A stretch of 64,000 bases of DNA from JBQTIU01 sp052387815 (GCA_052387815.1 JBQTIU010000025.1:1-64000); one strand, 5' to 3'; shown: positions 36,090 to 46,854, numbered from the stretch's first letter. Notes: generated by a model from the letters alone, not told the origin. Translations and numbers: made by a program.

Positions 36090-36849
36090 GGCGAGCGCGA
36101 TCGGGACCCTAACTACCCTCGATGCGCTGCTTGGCGGGCGGGTGAGCTTCCGTCAGCCGCGGTCCGGCTTTCGCGCCGCCATCGACTCGGTGCTGCTCGC
36201 CGCCGCGCTGCCGCCCGCCACCGCGGGACGGGCGCTCGATCTCGGCTGCGGGGCCGGGGCGGCGACGCTGTGCCTCGCCTGGCGCCTGCCCGGGCTGTCC
36301 GTGGTCGGCCTCGAGCGCGACCCGGTGCTGGCGGACCTGGCGCGCGACAACGTGGCGAGGAACGGCATGGTCGGGCGGGTCGAGATCGTCGCCGGCGACG
36401 TACTCGCGCCGCCGGGGATCGCCGCTTGCGGCTTCGATGCGGTGATCTGCAATCCGCCGTGGCTCGAGGCCGAGCGGGCCGATCCGGCGCCCGCTGCCGG
36501 CCGCGCCGCGGCGACGGTCGAGGGCAAAGCCCGGCTCGCCCACTGGGTCGCCGCCGCCTTGGCCTGCGCGCGGCCCAAGGGGAGCGTCGCGTTCATCCAC
36601 CGCGCCGACCGCCTGGCCGATCTGCTGACCGCCCTTTTGCCATCGCGGGGCGAGCGGGCCGGTCGCATCGAAGTGATCCCGCTGTGGCCCAAGGCCGGTC
36701 TGCCGGCCAAGCGCGTCATCGTCCGCGCGCGTAAGGGCGTTGCCGCGCCGCTGTCGCTTTCGGCCGGCCTGGTGCTGCATCGGGAAGACGGACGCTACAC
36801 CGACCACGCCGAGGCGATCCTGCGCGAGGGCGCGGGACTCGATCCATAG
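36082..36849 (+). CDS. TrmN6-like N6-adenine methyltransferase
   Basis: A 255-residue SAM-dependent methyltransferase. Motif I is ALDLGCGAGAATLCLA, and the catalytic NPPW of N6-adenine enzymes is present (VICNPPWLEAE). The N-terminal FRQPRSGFRAAIDSVLLAAA matches the tRNA1(Val) A37 methylase (TrmN6/YfiC) group. The substrate is inferred from family. The start is a GTG overlapping the DUF2007 gene. Confidence 0.88.
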   Translation: MTEASAIGTLTTLDALLGGRVSFRQPRSGFRAAIDSVLLAAALPPATAGRALDLGCGAGAATLCLAWRLPGLSVVGLERDPVLADLARDNVARNGMVGRVEIVAGDVLAPPGIAACGFDAVICNPPWLEAERADPAPAAGRAAATVEGKARLAHWVAAALACARPKGSVAFIHRADRLADLLTALLPSRGERAGRIEVIPLWPKAGLPAKRVIVRARKGVAAPLSLSAGLVLHREDGRYTDHAEAILREGAGLDP

Positions 36850-36861
36850 CGCCCGCCGTCG

Positions 36862-37150
36862 TCATGCCGCGCGCGGCCGAACGTCGCGCGCGATCGCCTC
36901 GCCCGCCACCGCCTCGACGACCGACAAGTCGTAACTCGCCTGCCGGTTCATCCGCAACTGCGCACTCGTGCCGAAGTACCGGGTGAGCCGCAGGGCGGTG
37001 TCCGCCGTGACGCCGCGCTCGCCCTTGGTGATGGTGCCGATCCGCGTTGCCGGCACGCGCAGCGCTATCGCCAGCGCATTGGCGAAGATGCGGTTCGACT
37101 TCATGAATTCCTCGGAGAGGATCTCGCCCGGGTGGGTCCCCGGCGGTAGC
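36862..37150 (-). CDS. Orphan HigA-type antitoxin, start unclear
   Basis: The C-terminal 94 codons encode a HigA/XRE-type antitoxin: PPGTHPGEILSEEFM, then a helix-turn-helix (FANALAIALRVPATRIGTITKGERGVTADTALRL in outline) and RYFGTSAQLRMNRQASYDL. No ATG, GTG or TTG lies at the expected start just before PPGTHPGE; the nearest in-frame one is a GTG at 37254, inside the antiparallel peptidase gene, which would add about 37 unrelated residues. No HigB toxin gene is adjacent. It is probably a remnant or has lost its start; coordinates cover the recognisable part. Confidence 0.6.
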
Positions 37151-37184
37151 GCTCCCGGCGGGCGACCTGCTAGGCTTGAGCCCC

Positions 37185-38060
37185 ATGGACAGGCTTCTCG
37201 ACCCCTTGCGGCCGTGGCTCGCCCGGCTGCCCATCGAGCGGTTCCGCAACCCACCTCCGGTGGTGGCGGTGATCCGGCTCGCCGGTCCGATCGGCCCGCT
37301 GGCGGGCTTGCGCACCGGGCTTACGCTCGCCCGCCTCGCGCCGCTGATCGAGCGCGCGTTTTCCATACGGTCCGTCAAGGCGGTGGCGCTGGCCATCAAT
37401 TCACCGGGGGGATCGGCCGCCCAGGCGGCGTTGATCGCCAAGCGCATTCGCGACCTGGCCGACGAGAAGAAGGTGCCGGTGGTGGCGTTCGCCGAGGACG
37501 TCGCCGCCTCGGGCGGCTACTGGCTGGCGTGCGCCGCCGATGAAATCTACGCCGACGCGAATTCGATCGTCGGGTCGATCGGGGTCATCGCGGCAGGCTT
37601 CGGCTTCGCCGATCTCATCCGCAAGGCAGGGGTGCGCCGACGCATCTACACCGCGGGCGACCGCAAATCGCTGTTGGACCCGTTTCGACCCGAGGCTCCC
37701 GAGGAGGTCGAGCGTCTCGAGGCGATCCAACGCGACATCCACGACAACTTCCAGGCTTGGGTCCGCGAGCGGCGGGGCCAGCGCCTCAAGGGCCCCGAGG
37801 ACGAGCTGTTCAGCGGCGAGTTCTGGACCGGAAGGCGGGCCCTCGAGCTTGGGCTCATCGACGGCCTCGACGATGTGCGCGCGGCCATGCGCCGGCGCTT
37901 CGGCGATCATGTCAGGTTGCGCCCGGTGGGTGCGGAGCCGTTCCGCCTGCGCCGCCTGGTGGGCCTCGAATCCGATCCCGGGGGCGAACCCGCCGGCTTC
38001 CTCGGCGAGGCGGTCGCTGCCCTCGAAGTCCGCGCCCTGTGGGGCCGGTTCGGGCTTTAG
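37185..38060 (+). CDS. S49-family (SppA-like) peptidase
   Basis: A 291-residue serine peptidase. LAINSPGGSAAQAALIAKRI forms the oxyanion region, and the catalytic Ser is in AEDVAASGGYWLACAADEI; the general-base lysine of the Ser-Lys dyad probably follows in the KSLLDPF region. The short form with no clear signal peptide resembles the SohB/SppA-36K group that cuts signal peptides at the inner membrane. The ATG at 37185 was chosen over a TTG at 37176. Confidence 0.9.
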   Translation: MDRLLDPLRPWLARLPIERFRNPPPVVAVIRLAGPIGPLAGLRTGLTLARLAPLIERAFSIRSVKAVALAINSPGGSAAQAALIAKRIRDLADEKKVPVVAFAEDVAASGGYWLACAADEIYADANSIVGSIGVIAAGFGFADLIRKAGVRRRIYTAGDRKSLLDPFRPEAPEEVERLEAIQRDIHDNFQAWVRERRGQRLKGPEDELFSGEFWTGRRALELGLIDGLDDVRAAMRRRFGDHVRLRPVGAEPFRLRRLVGLESDPGGEPAGFLGEAVAALEVRALWGRFGL

Positions 38061-38836
38061 AGCAGGCCGCGGATCAGGCCGCCGTCGACCTGGATGGTCG
38101 CGCCAGTCACATAGGAGGCTTTCTCCGAGGCGAGGAATACGACCATGTTCGCGAACTCCTCGGGCGTGCCGACGCGCCCGATCGGGATCTGCGCGCTCTC
38201 GCGGGCGATGAACTGCTCCCTCGACAAGCCTTCCTTTTCGGCTCCTGCCAGGAAGCGCTCGGTCATGATCCGGCCCGGCAAGACCGTGGTGATGAGGATG
38301 TTGTCCTTGGCGACCTGGGGGGCCAGCGACTTGAGGACGCCGACCACGCCCGGGCGGATGCCGTTCGAGAGGTCGAGGCCGGGGATCGGCTGTTTCACCG
38401 ACGAGGACTGGATGGCGACGATCCGGCCCCACCGGCGAGCGCGCATCGACGGCAGCACGCCGCGCACGAGCCGCACGACCGACATGAGCTGGAGGTCGAA
38501 GGCGGTCTGCCAATGCTCGTCGGTGAAGTCGTCGAAGCTGCCGCGCGGCGGCCCGCCCGCGTTGGCGATCAGGATGTCGATGCCGCCGAACGCCGCCGTC
38601 GCTCGCTCGATGACGCGCCCGACATCGGCCGCGCGCATGAGGTCGGCGGGGATCGCGATCGCGGCCGAGCCCGTCTTCGCTTCGACCTCGGCGACGGCGG
38701 CCGCAAGCTCGGCCGGCCGACGCGCGCACATGGCGAGGCGCGCGCCTTCCTTGGCCAGCGCCAGCGCGCAGGCCTTGCCCATGCCCTGGCTGGCGCCGCA
38801 CACCAGCGCGGTTTTTCCGTTGAGACCAAGGTCCAT
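38057..38836 (-). CDS. SDR-family oxidoreductase without the usual YxxxK
   Basis: A 259-residue short-chain dehydrogenase. NAD(P) binding: TALVCGASQGMGKACALAL; structural NAG: LIANAGGPPRG. The serine is in AIQSSSVKQPIPGLDL, but the tyrosine normally 12-13 residues further is missing (LSNGIRP in its place). I recall a recognised FabG-like subgroup with this change. The start at 38836 has AGGAGGAGGG just upstream. Convergent with the S49 peptidase gene, overlapping by 4 bases. Confidence 0.9.
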   Translation of the reverse strand: MDLGLNGKTALVCGASQGMGKACALALAKEGARLAMCARRPAELAAAVAEVEAKTGSAAIAIPADLMRAADVGRVIERATAAFGGIDILIANAGGPPRGSFDDFTDEHWQTAFDLQLMSVVRLVRGVLPSMRARRWGRIVAIQSSSVKQPIPGLDLSNGIRPGVVGVLKSLAPQVAKDNILITTVLPGRIMTERFLAGAEKEGLSREQFIARESAQIPIGRVGTPEEFANMVVFLASEKASYVTGATIQVDGGLIRGLL

Positions 38837-38962
38837 CGAACCCTCCTCCTGCTGCCGGGCCCCTCGCCCGCAATTCCCCACAATATGGGGGTGGGCGCCA
38901 TGGGCATAGGGCCGCCCTTGGGAGTTCGTCGGGCGCTTGGTTTTACGCTATAAGGCGTCGTC

Positions 38963-39217
38963 ATGTTCGGCCTGAGCTTTCCCAAGCTGCTGCTGCTGGT
39001 CGCCGTGGTGGCGATCGTCTGGTTCGGCTTTCGCTGGTTCCAGCGCTGGGAGAGGGAGCGGCGCGAGGGGGCAAAGCCGCGACTCGAGAAGGACAAGCGG
39101 CGGGCCGGCGGCTCCTCGCTCGCCGCCGAAGACATGACCGCGTGCCCCGTGTGCGGGGCGTTCGTCGCCGAGCGCGCGGCCTCGTGCGGCCGGCGTGGCT
39201 GCCCATATCCGGGTTAG
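38963..39217 (+). CDS. Small membrane protein with zinc-ribbon-like tail
   Basis: An 84-residue protein: one membrane segment (LLLLVAVVAIVWFGFRWF, about 9-26), a basic linker, then Cys60, Cys63 and two more cysteines near the end (CPVCGAF, SCGRRGCPYPG), a pattern resembling the PP0621-like small proteins. Function unknown. It precedes glyQ by 101 bases on the same strand. Confidence 0.75.
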   Translation: MFGLSFPKLLLLVAVVAIVWFGFRWFQRWERERREGAKPRLEKDKRRAGGSSLAAEDMTACPVCGAFVAERAASCGRRGCPYPG

Positions 39218-39318
39218 AGCATGGCCCCCATTTGGGCCGGGCGGGGCGCTTGATCCGGTCTGGGGTGGCGGCTATTTTGCGCTGCACCATGAACTCCCCC
39301 TGAACCAAGCGACGATCG

Positions 39319-40178
<860 letters not shown>

Positions 40179-40179
<1 letters not shown>

Positions 40180-42293
40180 TGCCCGAGCTCCTGCTCGAGC
40201 TCTTCTGCGAGGAAATCCCGGCCCGCATGCAGGCGCGCGCGGCCGACGATCTTCGCGAGAGGCTCATCGAACTTCTCGATGAATGTCAGTTCGGGCGCCT
40301 AATCGATGTCGAGGCTGTCGAGACATTTGTAACGCCGCGTCGGTTGACTGCGGTGGCGCGCGATATTCCAGCGGTGCAGCCGGATGTAACGGTCGAAAAG
40401 AAGGGCCCGCGGGTCGACGCGCCCGACCAGGCGCGCGCCGGTTTCTTGAAATCTGTTGGCCTCGCGAGCCTCGACCAGTGCGAGAAGCGGATGATCGGCA
40501 AGGCCGAGTTCTGGTTCGCGGTTGTAAACAAGACTGGTCGCCCGAGCGCGGTCGTACTCGCCGAAAAGCTGCCGGAACTGATTTTCGCCTTTGATTGGCC
40601 GAAGTCGATGCGCTGGCAGAATATCCTTGTTAGCTGGGTTAGACCGCTACACGGCATTCTCGCCGTGTTTGACGGCAAACCATTACTGGGCAATGTGGGA
40701 CTTGGGAAGCGACGTCAAGAACTCCCCGCGATAACTTTGCCTTTCGTCGATACAACTCGGGGCCACCGCTTCCTCGTGCCCGGTGCATTCGCGGTCAAAG
40801 ATTTCGCCGACTATAAGACGAAGCTGCGGGATCATTACGTGATCCTCGATGCGGCCGAGCGGCGCGAGATCATTCGCCGCGACAGTGCGTTGCTGGCGGA
40901 GCAGGCGGGGCTTGCCGTCAAGGAAGACAGGGGCCTCATCGACGAGCTGACCGGCCTCGTCGAATGGCCGGTCGTGCTCATGGGCCGCATCGATCCGGCC
41001 CACCTGGACCTGCCGCCCGAGGTGCTGGCCGCCGCGATGCGCGCCCATCAGAGATATTTGCCGCTCTTGAAGCCCGACGGGTCGCTCGCCCCGCGCTTTC
41101 TCATCGTCGCCAACACCCCGGGCGAAGACGGCGGCGCCGCCATCGTGCGCGGCAACGAGCGGGTGTTGCGCGCGCGCCTCGCCGACGCCAGGTTCTTCTT
41201 CGACCACGACCGCAAGCTCAAGCTCGCGGACCGGGTGCCGGCGCTCAAGGGGCGCATTTTCCATGCCAAGCTCGGCACGATGGCCGACAAGGCGATGCGC
41301 CTCGAGGCGCTGGCCGCCGAGCTTGCCGCGTATATACCGGGGGCGGACATGGACTGGGTGCGCCGCGCCGCCCGCTTGTGCAAGGCCGATCTCTCCTCGG
41401 GCATGGTCGGCGAGTTCCCGGAGCTCCAGGGCGTGATCGGCCGCTACTACGCCGTGGCCGACGGCGCGCCGCCCGCGGTCGCCCAGGCGATCAGCGAGCA
41501 CTACGCGCCGCTTGGCCCCAACGACCGCTGCCCGAGCGCGCCCACCTCGGTCGCGGTGGCGCTCGCCGACAAGATCGACACGCTCGTAGGTTTCTTCGCC
41601 GTCGGCGACAAGCCGACCGGCTCCAAGGACCCCTTCGCGCTGCGCCGCGCGGCGCTCGGGGTCATCCGGGTGATCCTCGAAAACAAGCTGCGCATCCCGC
41701 TCATCGGGGTCTTCCGGATGGCGGCGCGCTTCTACGAAGAATACGCGGCCAGCCGCGCCTTCGATGCGCACGAACTGCTCGCCTTTTTCGCCGATCGGAT
41801 GAAAGTGCACTTGCGGGACAAAGGCGTCCCTCACGACTTGGTCGCCGCGGTATTCGCGCTGGGCGGCGAGGACGACCTGGTGCGGCTGTTGGCGCGGGTC
41901 GATGCGCTGCGGGCCTTCCTCGCCACCGATGACGGCGCCAATCTTCTCACCGCCTATCGCCGCGCCTCCAACATCGTGGTCATCGAGGAAAAGAAGGACA
42001 AAACGACCTACAACGACCGCGTCGAGCGCCCGCTGCTCACGGCCCCCGAGGAACGCAAGCTCGATGGCGTCCTCGATGCCGCGCGAACCCGCACCCGGTC
42101 GGCCTTGCAGCGCGAGGATTTCACGGCGGCGATGCGGGAACTCTCGACGCTGCGCCGCCCCGTCGATGCCTTCTTCGACAAGGTTACGGTAAACTGCCCC
42201 GAGCGCGAGCTGCGGGCGAACCGGCTGCGCCTGCTGTCGGCGATCCGGCGCACGCTTGCAGACGTCGCGGATTTCTCGATGATCGAAGGTTAG
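40179..42293 (+). CDS. glyS: Glycyl-tRNA synthetase beta subunit
   Basis: A 704-residue tRNA-binding subunit, normal length. The N-terminal LLLELFCEEIPARMQ, the GHRFL(V)PG motif, WPVVLMGRI, AMRAHQRYLPL and the C-terminal DALP-type anticodon region are present. The reading frame is intact, but between about 40275 and 40800 codon use shifts to A/T-ending codons (GTA, GTT, ATA, AGA, ACT), unlike the rest of the gene and its neighbours. This suggests a patch acquired by recombination. Confidence 0.97.
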
Positions 42294-42313
42294 GAGCGCG
42301 AGGAGCAAGGGTG

Positions 42314-45277
42314 ATGGCGAAATGGGTGTACGGCTTCGGGGGCGGCAAGGCCGAGGGCCGGGCGGACATGAAGGACCTGCTCGGCGGCAAGGGCGCCGAC
42401 CTCGCCGAGATGAGCGATCTCGGGCTCCCGGTCCCGCCGGGCTTCACCATATCGACCGAGGTCTGCACCCATTACTTCGCGTCCGGCCGGCAGTTGCCCG
42501 CCGACTTGAAGCCCCAGCTCGCCGCCGCCTTGCGGCGCGTCGAAGAGCTTGCCGCTCGCCGCTTCGGCGACCGCCTTGCGCCGCTCCTCGTGTCGGTGCG
42601 CTCGGGCGCGCGCGCCTCGATGCCGGGAATGATGGACACGGTCCTCAACCTCGGCCTCAACGATTCGACCGTCGAGGGCCTCGCCGAGGGCAGCGGCGAT
42701 CCCCGCTTCGCTTACGACAGCTATCGCCGCTTCATCCAGATGTACGCCGACGTCGTGCTCGGCGTCGACCGCCATCCGTTCGAAGAGCTGATCGAGCGCC
42801 ACAAGCAGGACCGCGGCGTTTCGCTCGACACCGAGCTCGGCGCCGCCGACTGGAAGGAGCTGGTCGGCGCCTTCCAGGACCGGGTCGAGGCCGAGCTCGG
42901 CAAGCCCTTTCCCCAGGACCTCGACGAGCAGCTGTGGGTCGCGATCGCCGCGGTGTTCGGTAGCTGGATGAACCCGCGCGCCATCACCTATCGCCGGCTG
43001 CACCGCATCCCCGAGGATTGGGGCACGGCGGTCACCGTCCAGGCCATGGTGTTCGGCAACATGGGCGATGATTGCGCGACCGGCGTGGCGTTCACCCGCA
43101 ATCCGTCGACCGGCGCGAACGCCTTCTACGGCGAGTACCTGGTCAACGCCCAGGGCGAGGACGTGGTGGCTGGGATTCGCACCCCGCAGCACCTGACGAT
43201 CCAGGGCAAGGAGGCCGGCCGCTCGAAGCTGCCGGCGATGGAGGAGGCGATGCCCGCGGTGTTCGCCGAGCTGTCGGCGGTGCGCGGCCGCCTCGAGTCC
43301 CATTATCGCGACCTGCAGGACATCGAGTTCACGGTCGAGCGCGGCAAGCTCTACGTGCTGCAGACCCGGACCGGCAAGCGCACCGCGGCGGCGGCGCTCA
43401 AGATCGCGGCCGACATGGTCAGCGAGGGGCTGATCGAGCCCGCCACCGCCGTCCGGCGCATCGACCCGGCGGCGCTCGACCAGCTCTTGCATCCCACGCT
43501 CGACCCCAAGGCCCCGCGCACGACGCTGGCGCGCGGCCTGCCGGCTTCGCCCGGCGCGGCGGCGGGGGCGGCGGTGTTCTCGGCCGACGAGGCCGAGGAC
43601 CGTGCCGCCAAGGGCGAGGCGGTGATCCTGGTGCGCATCGAGACCAGCCCCGAGGACATCCACGGCATGCACGCGGCCAAGGGCATCCTGACCACGCGCG
43701 GCGGCATGACCAGCCACGCCGCGGTGGTGGCCCGCGGCATGGGGCGCCCGTGCGTGGTCGGCGCCGGCGAGCTGCGCATCGACATTCGCGCCCGCACCAT
43801 GGCGGTGCGCAACCGGATCGTGAAGGCGGGCGACAGGATCACCATCGACGGGGCGACCGGCGAGGTGTTCTTGGGCGAGGTGGCGACCATCCAGCCGGAA
43901 CTCTCCGGGGATTTCGCGACGCTGATGGGCTGGGCGGACGAGTTCCGGCGCATGAAGGTGCGCGCCAACGCCGACACGCCCTTGGATGCGCGCACCGCCC
44001 GGCGCTTCGGCGCCGAGGGGATCGGGCTGTGCCGCACCGAGCACATGTTCTTCGACGCCGAGCGCATCGCCGCGGTGCGCGAGATGATCTTGGCCGAGGA
44101 CGGCGAGGGCCGCGCGCGGGCGCTCCAGCGCATCCTCCCCATGCAGTGCGAGGACTTCAAGGAGCTGTTCCGGATCATGGACGGGCTCCCGGTGACCATC
44201 CGGCTCCTCGACCCCCCTTTGCACGAGTTCCTGCCGCACGGCGAGGCCGAGCTCGCCGAGATCGCCGCGGCCTCGGGGCGCGAGCTTGCCCACGTGCGCG
44301 CGCGCGTCGCGCGCCTCGAAGAGGTCAATCCGATGCTCGGCCATCGCGGCTGCCGCCTCGCGATCACCTATCCCGAGATTTACGAGATGCAGGCGCGCGC
44401 GATCTTCGAGGCGGCGATGGCGGTGGGCAAGGAGACCGGCAAGCCGAACGAGCCCGAAATCATGATCCCGCTGATCGCCACCAAGCGCGAACTCGACATT
44501 TGCCGCGACCTCGTCGCCCGCGTCGCCGAGCGGGTCGCGGCCGAGACCGGGATCGAGGTCGGCTATTCGCTGGGCACGATGATCGAGCTGCCGCGCGCCG
44601 CCCTGTGCGCGGGCGAGATCGCCGAGACCGCCGAGTTCTTCAGCTTCGGCACCAACGACCTCACCCAGACCACCTTCGGGCTGTCGCGCGACGACGCGGC
44701 GAGCTTCATCGAGGCCTACGAGCGCCAGCGCATCCTGATCGAGGACCCATTCGTCAGCCTCGACGTGGTCGGCGTCGGCGAGCTCGTCAAGCTCGCCGTC
44801 GAGCGCGGTCGGGCGACGCGGCCGCGCCTCAAGCTCGGCATCTGCGGCGAGCACGGCGGCGATCCCGCCTCGATCCAGTTCTGCGAAGGAGTCGGGCTCG
44901 ACTACGTGTCCTGCTCGCCCTATCGCGTGCCGATCGCGCGCCTGGCCGCGGCCCAGGCCGCGCTTGCCGGACCGGCCGCCAGGGCGAAGGGCCCGCGCCC
45001 GACGCCCCCGCGCCCGGCCGCGCGAATTGCCGCCGGGGACCGGCATCGCCGCGTCCTGATCGCCGCGGCGCGGCGGCCGGCGGCCCTGCGCATCGCCGGC
45101 GGCGCCGCGCCCACCCGCGGCCGCAAGACGGCGAGGCCCGCCAAGCCGGCGAAGCCGGCCCACAAGGCGAGGGCGCGCAAGGCCAAGCAGCCAGCGGCGA
45201 AAAAGAAGTCGAGCGCCACGCGGCCCAAGCGCAGACCGACCAAGCGGCCGCCGCGCGGCGGAAAGAAGAAGAGGTGA
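42314..45277 (+). CDS. ppdK: Pyruvate, phosphate dikinase with basic C-terminal extension
   Basis: A 987-residue enzyme that interconverts pyruvate, ATP and phosphate with PEP, AMP and pyrophosphate. The N-terminal ATP-grasp part, the swivelling domain with His468 in TRGGMTSHAAVVARG, and the PEP/pyruvate barrel ending in CSPYRVPIARLAAAQAALA are complete by about residue 884. The remaining 103 residues are not part of the family: rich in Ala, Pro, Arg and Lys, with roughly half of the last 53 residues Lys or Arg (KPAKPAHKARARKAK), like histone H1-type tails. The ATG at 42314 was chosen over the adjacent GTG; AGGAG precedes it. Confidence 0.96.
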   Translation: MAKWVYGFGGGKAEGRADMKDLLGGKGADLAEMSDLGLPVPPGFTISTEVCTHYFASGRQLPADLKPQLAAALRRVEELAARRFGDRLAPLLVSVRSGARASMPGMMDTVLNLGLNDSTVEGLAEGSGDPRFAYDSYRRFIQMYADVVLGVDRHPFEELIERHKQDRGVSLDTELGAADWKELVGAFQDRVEAELGKPFPQDLDEQLWVAIAAVFGSWMNPRAITYRRLHRIPEDWGTAVTVQAMVFGNMGDDCATGVAFTRNPSTGANAFYGEYLVNAQGEDVVAGIRTPQHLTIQGKEAGRSKLPAMEEAMPAVFAELSAVRGRLESHYRDLQDIEFTVERGKLYVLQTRTGKRTAAAALKIAADMVSEGLIEPATAVRRIDPAALDQLLHPTLDPKAPRTTLARGLPASPGAAAGAAVFSADEAEDRAAKGEAVILVRIETSPEDIHGMHAAKGILTTRGGMTSHAAVVARGMGRPCVVGAGELRIDIRARTMAVRNRIVKAGDRITIDGATGEVFLGEVATIQPELSGDFATLMGWADEFRRMKVRANADTPLDARTARRFGAEGIGLCRTEHMFFDAERIAAVREMILAEDGEGRARALQRILPMQCEDFKELFRIMDGLPVTIRLLDPPLHEFLPHGEAELAEIAAASGRELAHVRARVARLEEVNPMLGHRGCRLAITYPEIYEMQARAIFEAAMAVGKETGKPNEPEIMIPLIATKRELDICRDLVARVAERVAAETGIEVGYSLGTMIELPRAALCAGEIAETAEFFSFGTNDLTQTTFGLSRDDAASFIEAYERQRILIEDPFVSLDVVGVGELVKLAVERGRATRPRLKLGICGEHGGDPASIQFCEGVGLDYVSCSPYRVPIARLAAAQAALAGPAARAKGPRPTPPRPAARIAAGDRHRRVLIAAARRPAALRIAGGAAPTRGRKTARPAKPAKPAHKARARKAKQPAAKKKSSATRPKRRPTKRPPRGGKKKR

Positions 45278-45282
45278 GCGCG

Positions 45283-45699
45283 ATGACCGACCCTGCGTGC
45301 GTCTTCTGCAAGATCGTCGCCGGCACGATCCCGTGCTTCAAGCTGTTCGAGGACGGCCGCACGCTCGCCTTCCTCGACATCAATCCCGTCAACCCGGGCC
45401 ATGCGCTCATTATCCCCAAGGCGCACGCGCCCAACCTCGTCGCGTCCTCCGACGACGACCTTGCCACGACGATGGCGGCCGCCAAGCGCGTCGCAGCGGC
45501 GCTCGAGAAGACCCTCCAGCCCGACGGGATCAACCTCGTGCAAGCCAACGGCCCCGGCGCCGCCCAGTCGGTGCTCCATTTCCATCTGCACGTCATTCCG
45601 CGCGCGCGCGGCGACGACCTCAAGATGAACTGGGGGCTCAAGCCCGGCGACAAGGCGGAGCTCGCCCGGATGGCGGAGCGCCTGCGGGCCAATCTCTAG
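45283..45699 (+). CDS. HIT-family nucleotide hydrolase/transferase
   Basis: A 138-residue HIT protein of the HINT type. The histidine triad is HFHLHVIPR, with QSVLHFHLHV typical; the N-terminal CVFCKIVAGTIPC carries zinc-type cysteines. It acts on nucleoside phosphoramidates or dinucleotides. It starts 5 bases after ppdK and is probably co-transcribed. Confidence 0.93.
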   Translation: MTDPACVFCKIVAGTIPCFKLFEDGRTLAFLDINPVNPGHALIIPKAHAPNLVASSDDDLATTMAAAKRVAAALEKTLQPDGINLVQANGPGAAQSVLHFHLHVIPRARGDDLKMNWGLKPGDKAELARMAERLRANL

Positions 45700-45767
45700 T
45701 CCGCAGTGCCAACCAGGGTGCCACGCCCCCAACCCTTCGCCGCCACACCCCGTCGAACAGGGAACCC

Positions 45768-46706
45768 ATGACCCAACCTTCCCCCACTCCGCTCGCCTGG
45801 CCCCAGCCGTTCGCGGGCGTGCTGGCGCCGGTCGTGACCCCCTTCGGCGCCGATCTCGCCCCCGATTTCGACCGCTTCCTCGCCCATTGCCGATGGCTGC
45901 TCGCCAACCGGTGCGACGGGCTGGCGATCTTCGGCACCAACAGCGAGGCGAACTCGCTGACCGTCGAGGAGCGCATCGATCTCCTCGACCGGCTGGTCGC
46001 GGCGGGCATCGAGCCCCTGCGCCTGATGCCCGGGACCGGATCGTGCGCGCTTGGCGACACGGTGCGCCTGACCGCCCATGCCCTCGAGCGCGGCTGCGGT
46101 GGCGTCTTGACCCTGCCGCCCTTCTACTACAAGGGCGTATCGGACGACGGGCTGTTCGCCTTTTTCAGCGCGGTGATCGAGCGCGTGGGAAGCCCCGCGC
46201 TGCGCCTCTATCTCTATCATATCCCGCCGGTCTCGCAGGTGCCGATCACCCTCAAGCTGATCGAGCGGCTGCTCAAGGCCTATCCGCGCGCGGTGGCCGG
46301 CATCAAGGACAGCTCGGGCGACTGGACCAATACCAAGGCCGTGCTCGACGCCTTCCCCGGCTTCGGGACGTTCGCGGGCTCGGAGACCGGGCTCCTCGCC
46401 ACACTGCGCGGGGGCGGGGTCGGATGCATCACCGCAACCGGCAACATCAACCCCGCCGGCATCCGCCGGGTCTACGAGACGTGGACCACAGCCGCGGCTG
46501 ACGGCGTCCAGGACCGGGTGACGGCGTTCCGCAAGACCGTGCAGAAATACCCGATGATCGCTGCCTTGAAGCGCATCCTCGGGCATTATCGCAAGGACCC
46601 GGCCTGGCATCGGGTGCGGCCGCCCTTGACGCCGATCGACGAGGCGGTGGGCCGGACGCTGATCGCCGAGGTGGAGGCGCTGGGCTTCTCGATGCGCGGG
46701 CTCTAA
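45768..46706 (+). CDS. DapA-family aldolase/lyase
   Basis: A 312-residue class I aldolase of the dihydrodipicolinate synthase / N-acetylneuraminate lyase family. The Schiff-base lysine is in GIKDSSGDW, and the proton-relay tyrosine in YLYHIPP. The usual GTTGE loop reads IFGTNSEANSLT, which argues against true DapA. It lies in front of the protocatechuate genes, so a keto-acid aldol step is possible, but no specific substrate can be named. Confidence 0.85.
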   Translation: MTQPSPTPLAWPQPFAGVLAPVVTPFGADLAPDFDRFLAHCRWLLANRCDGLAIFGTNSEANSLTVEERIDLLDRLVAAGIEPLRLMPGTGSCALGDTVRLTAHALERGCGGVLTLPPFYYKGVSDDGLFAFFSAVIERVGSPALRLYLYHIPPVSQVPITLKLIERLLKAYPRAVAGIKDSSGDWTNTKAVLDAFPGFGTFAGSETGLLATLRGGGVGCITATGNINPAGIRRVYETWTTAAADGVQDRVTAFRKTVQKYPMIAALKRILGHYRKDPAWHRVRPPLTPIDEAVGRTLIAEVEALGFSMRGL

Positions 46707-46854
46707 GGCCCCAACGGCCGCGCTGGGCGGCGACATGGATCGCTGAGCCCGGCAGCCACGCCGCCGGCATCGAGGACCCAGACGTCGCGATCGCCTGAAT
46801 GTCCGCACCCCGGCTAGCGCGGCGCCGAAACGCAGGGGCAAAAGGAGAGCACCG

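Noticed and set aside
42290..45163. Open frame of 957 codons on the minus strand
   Set aside because: Antisense to ppdK, which is complete and conserved; low-complexity translation rich in Arg, Gly, Asp and His.
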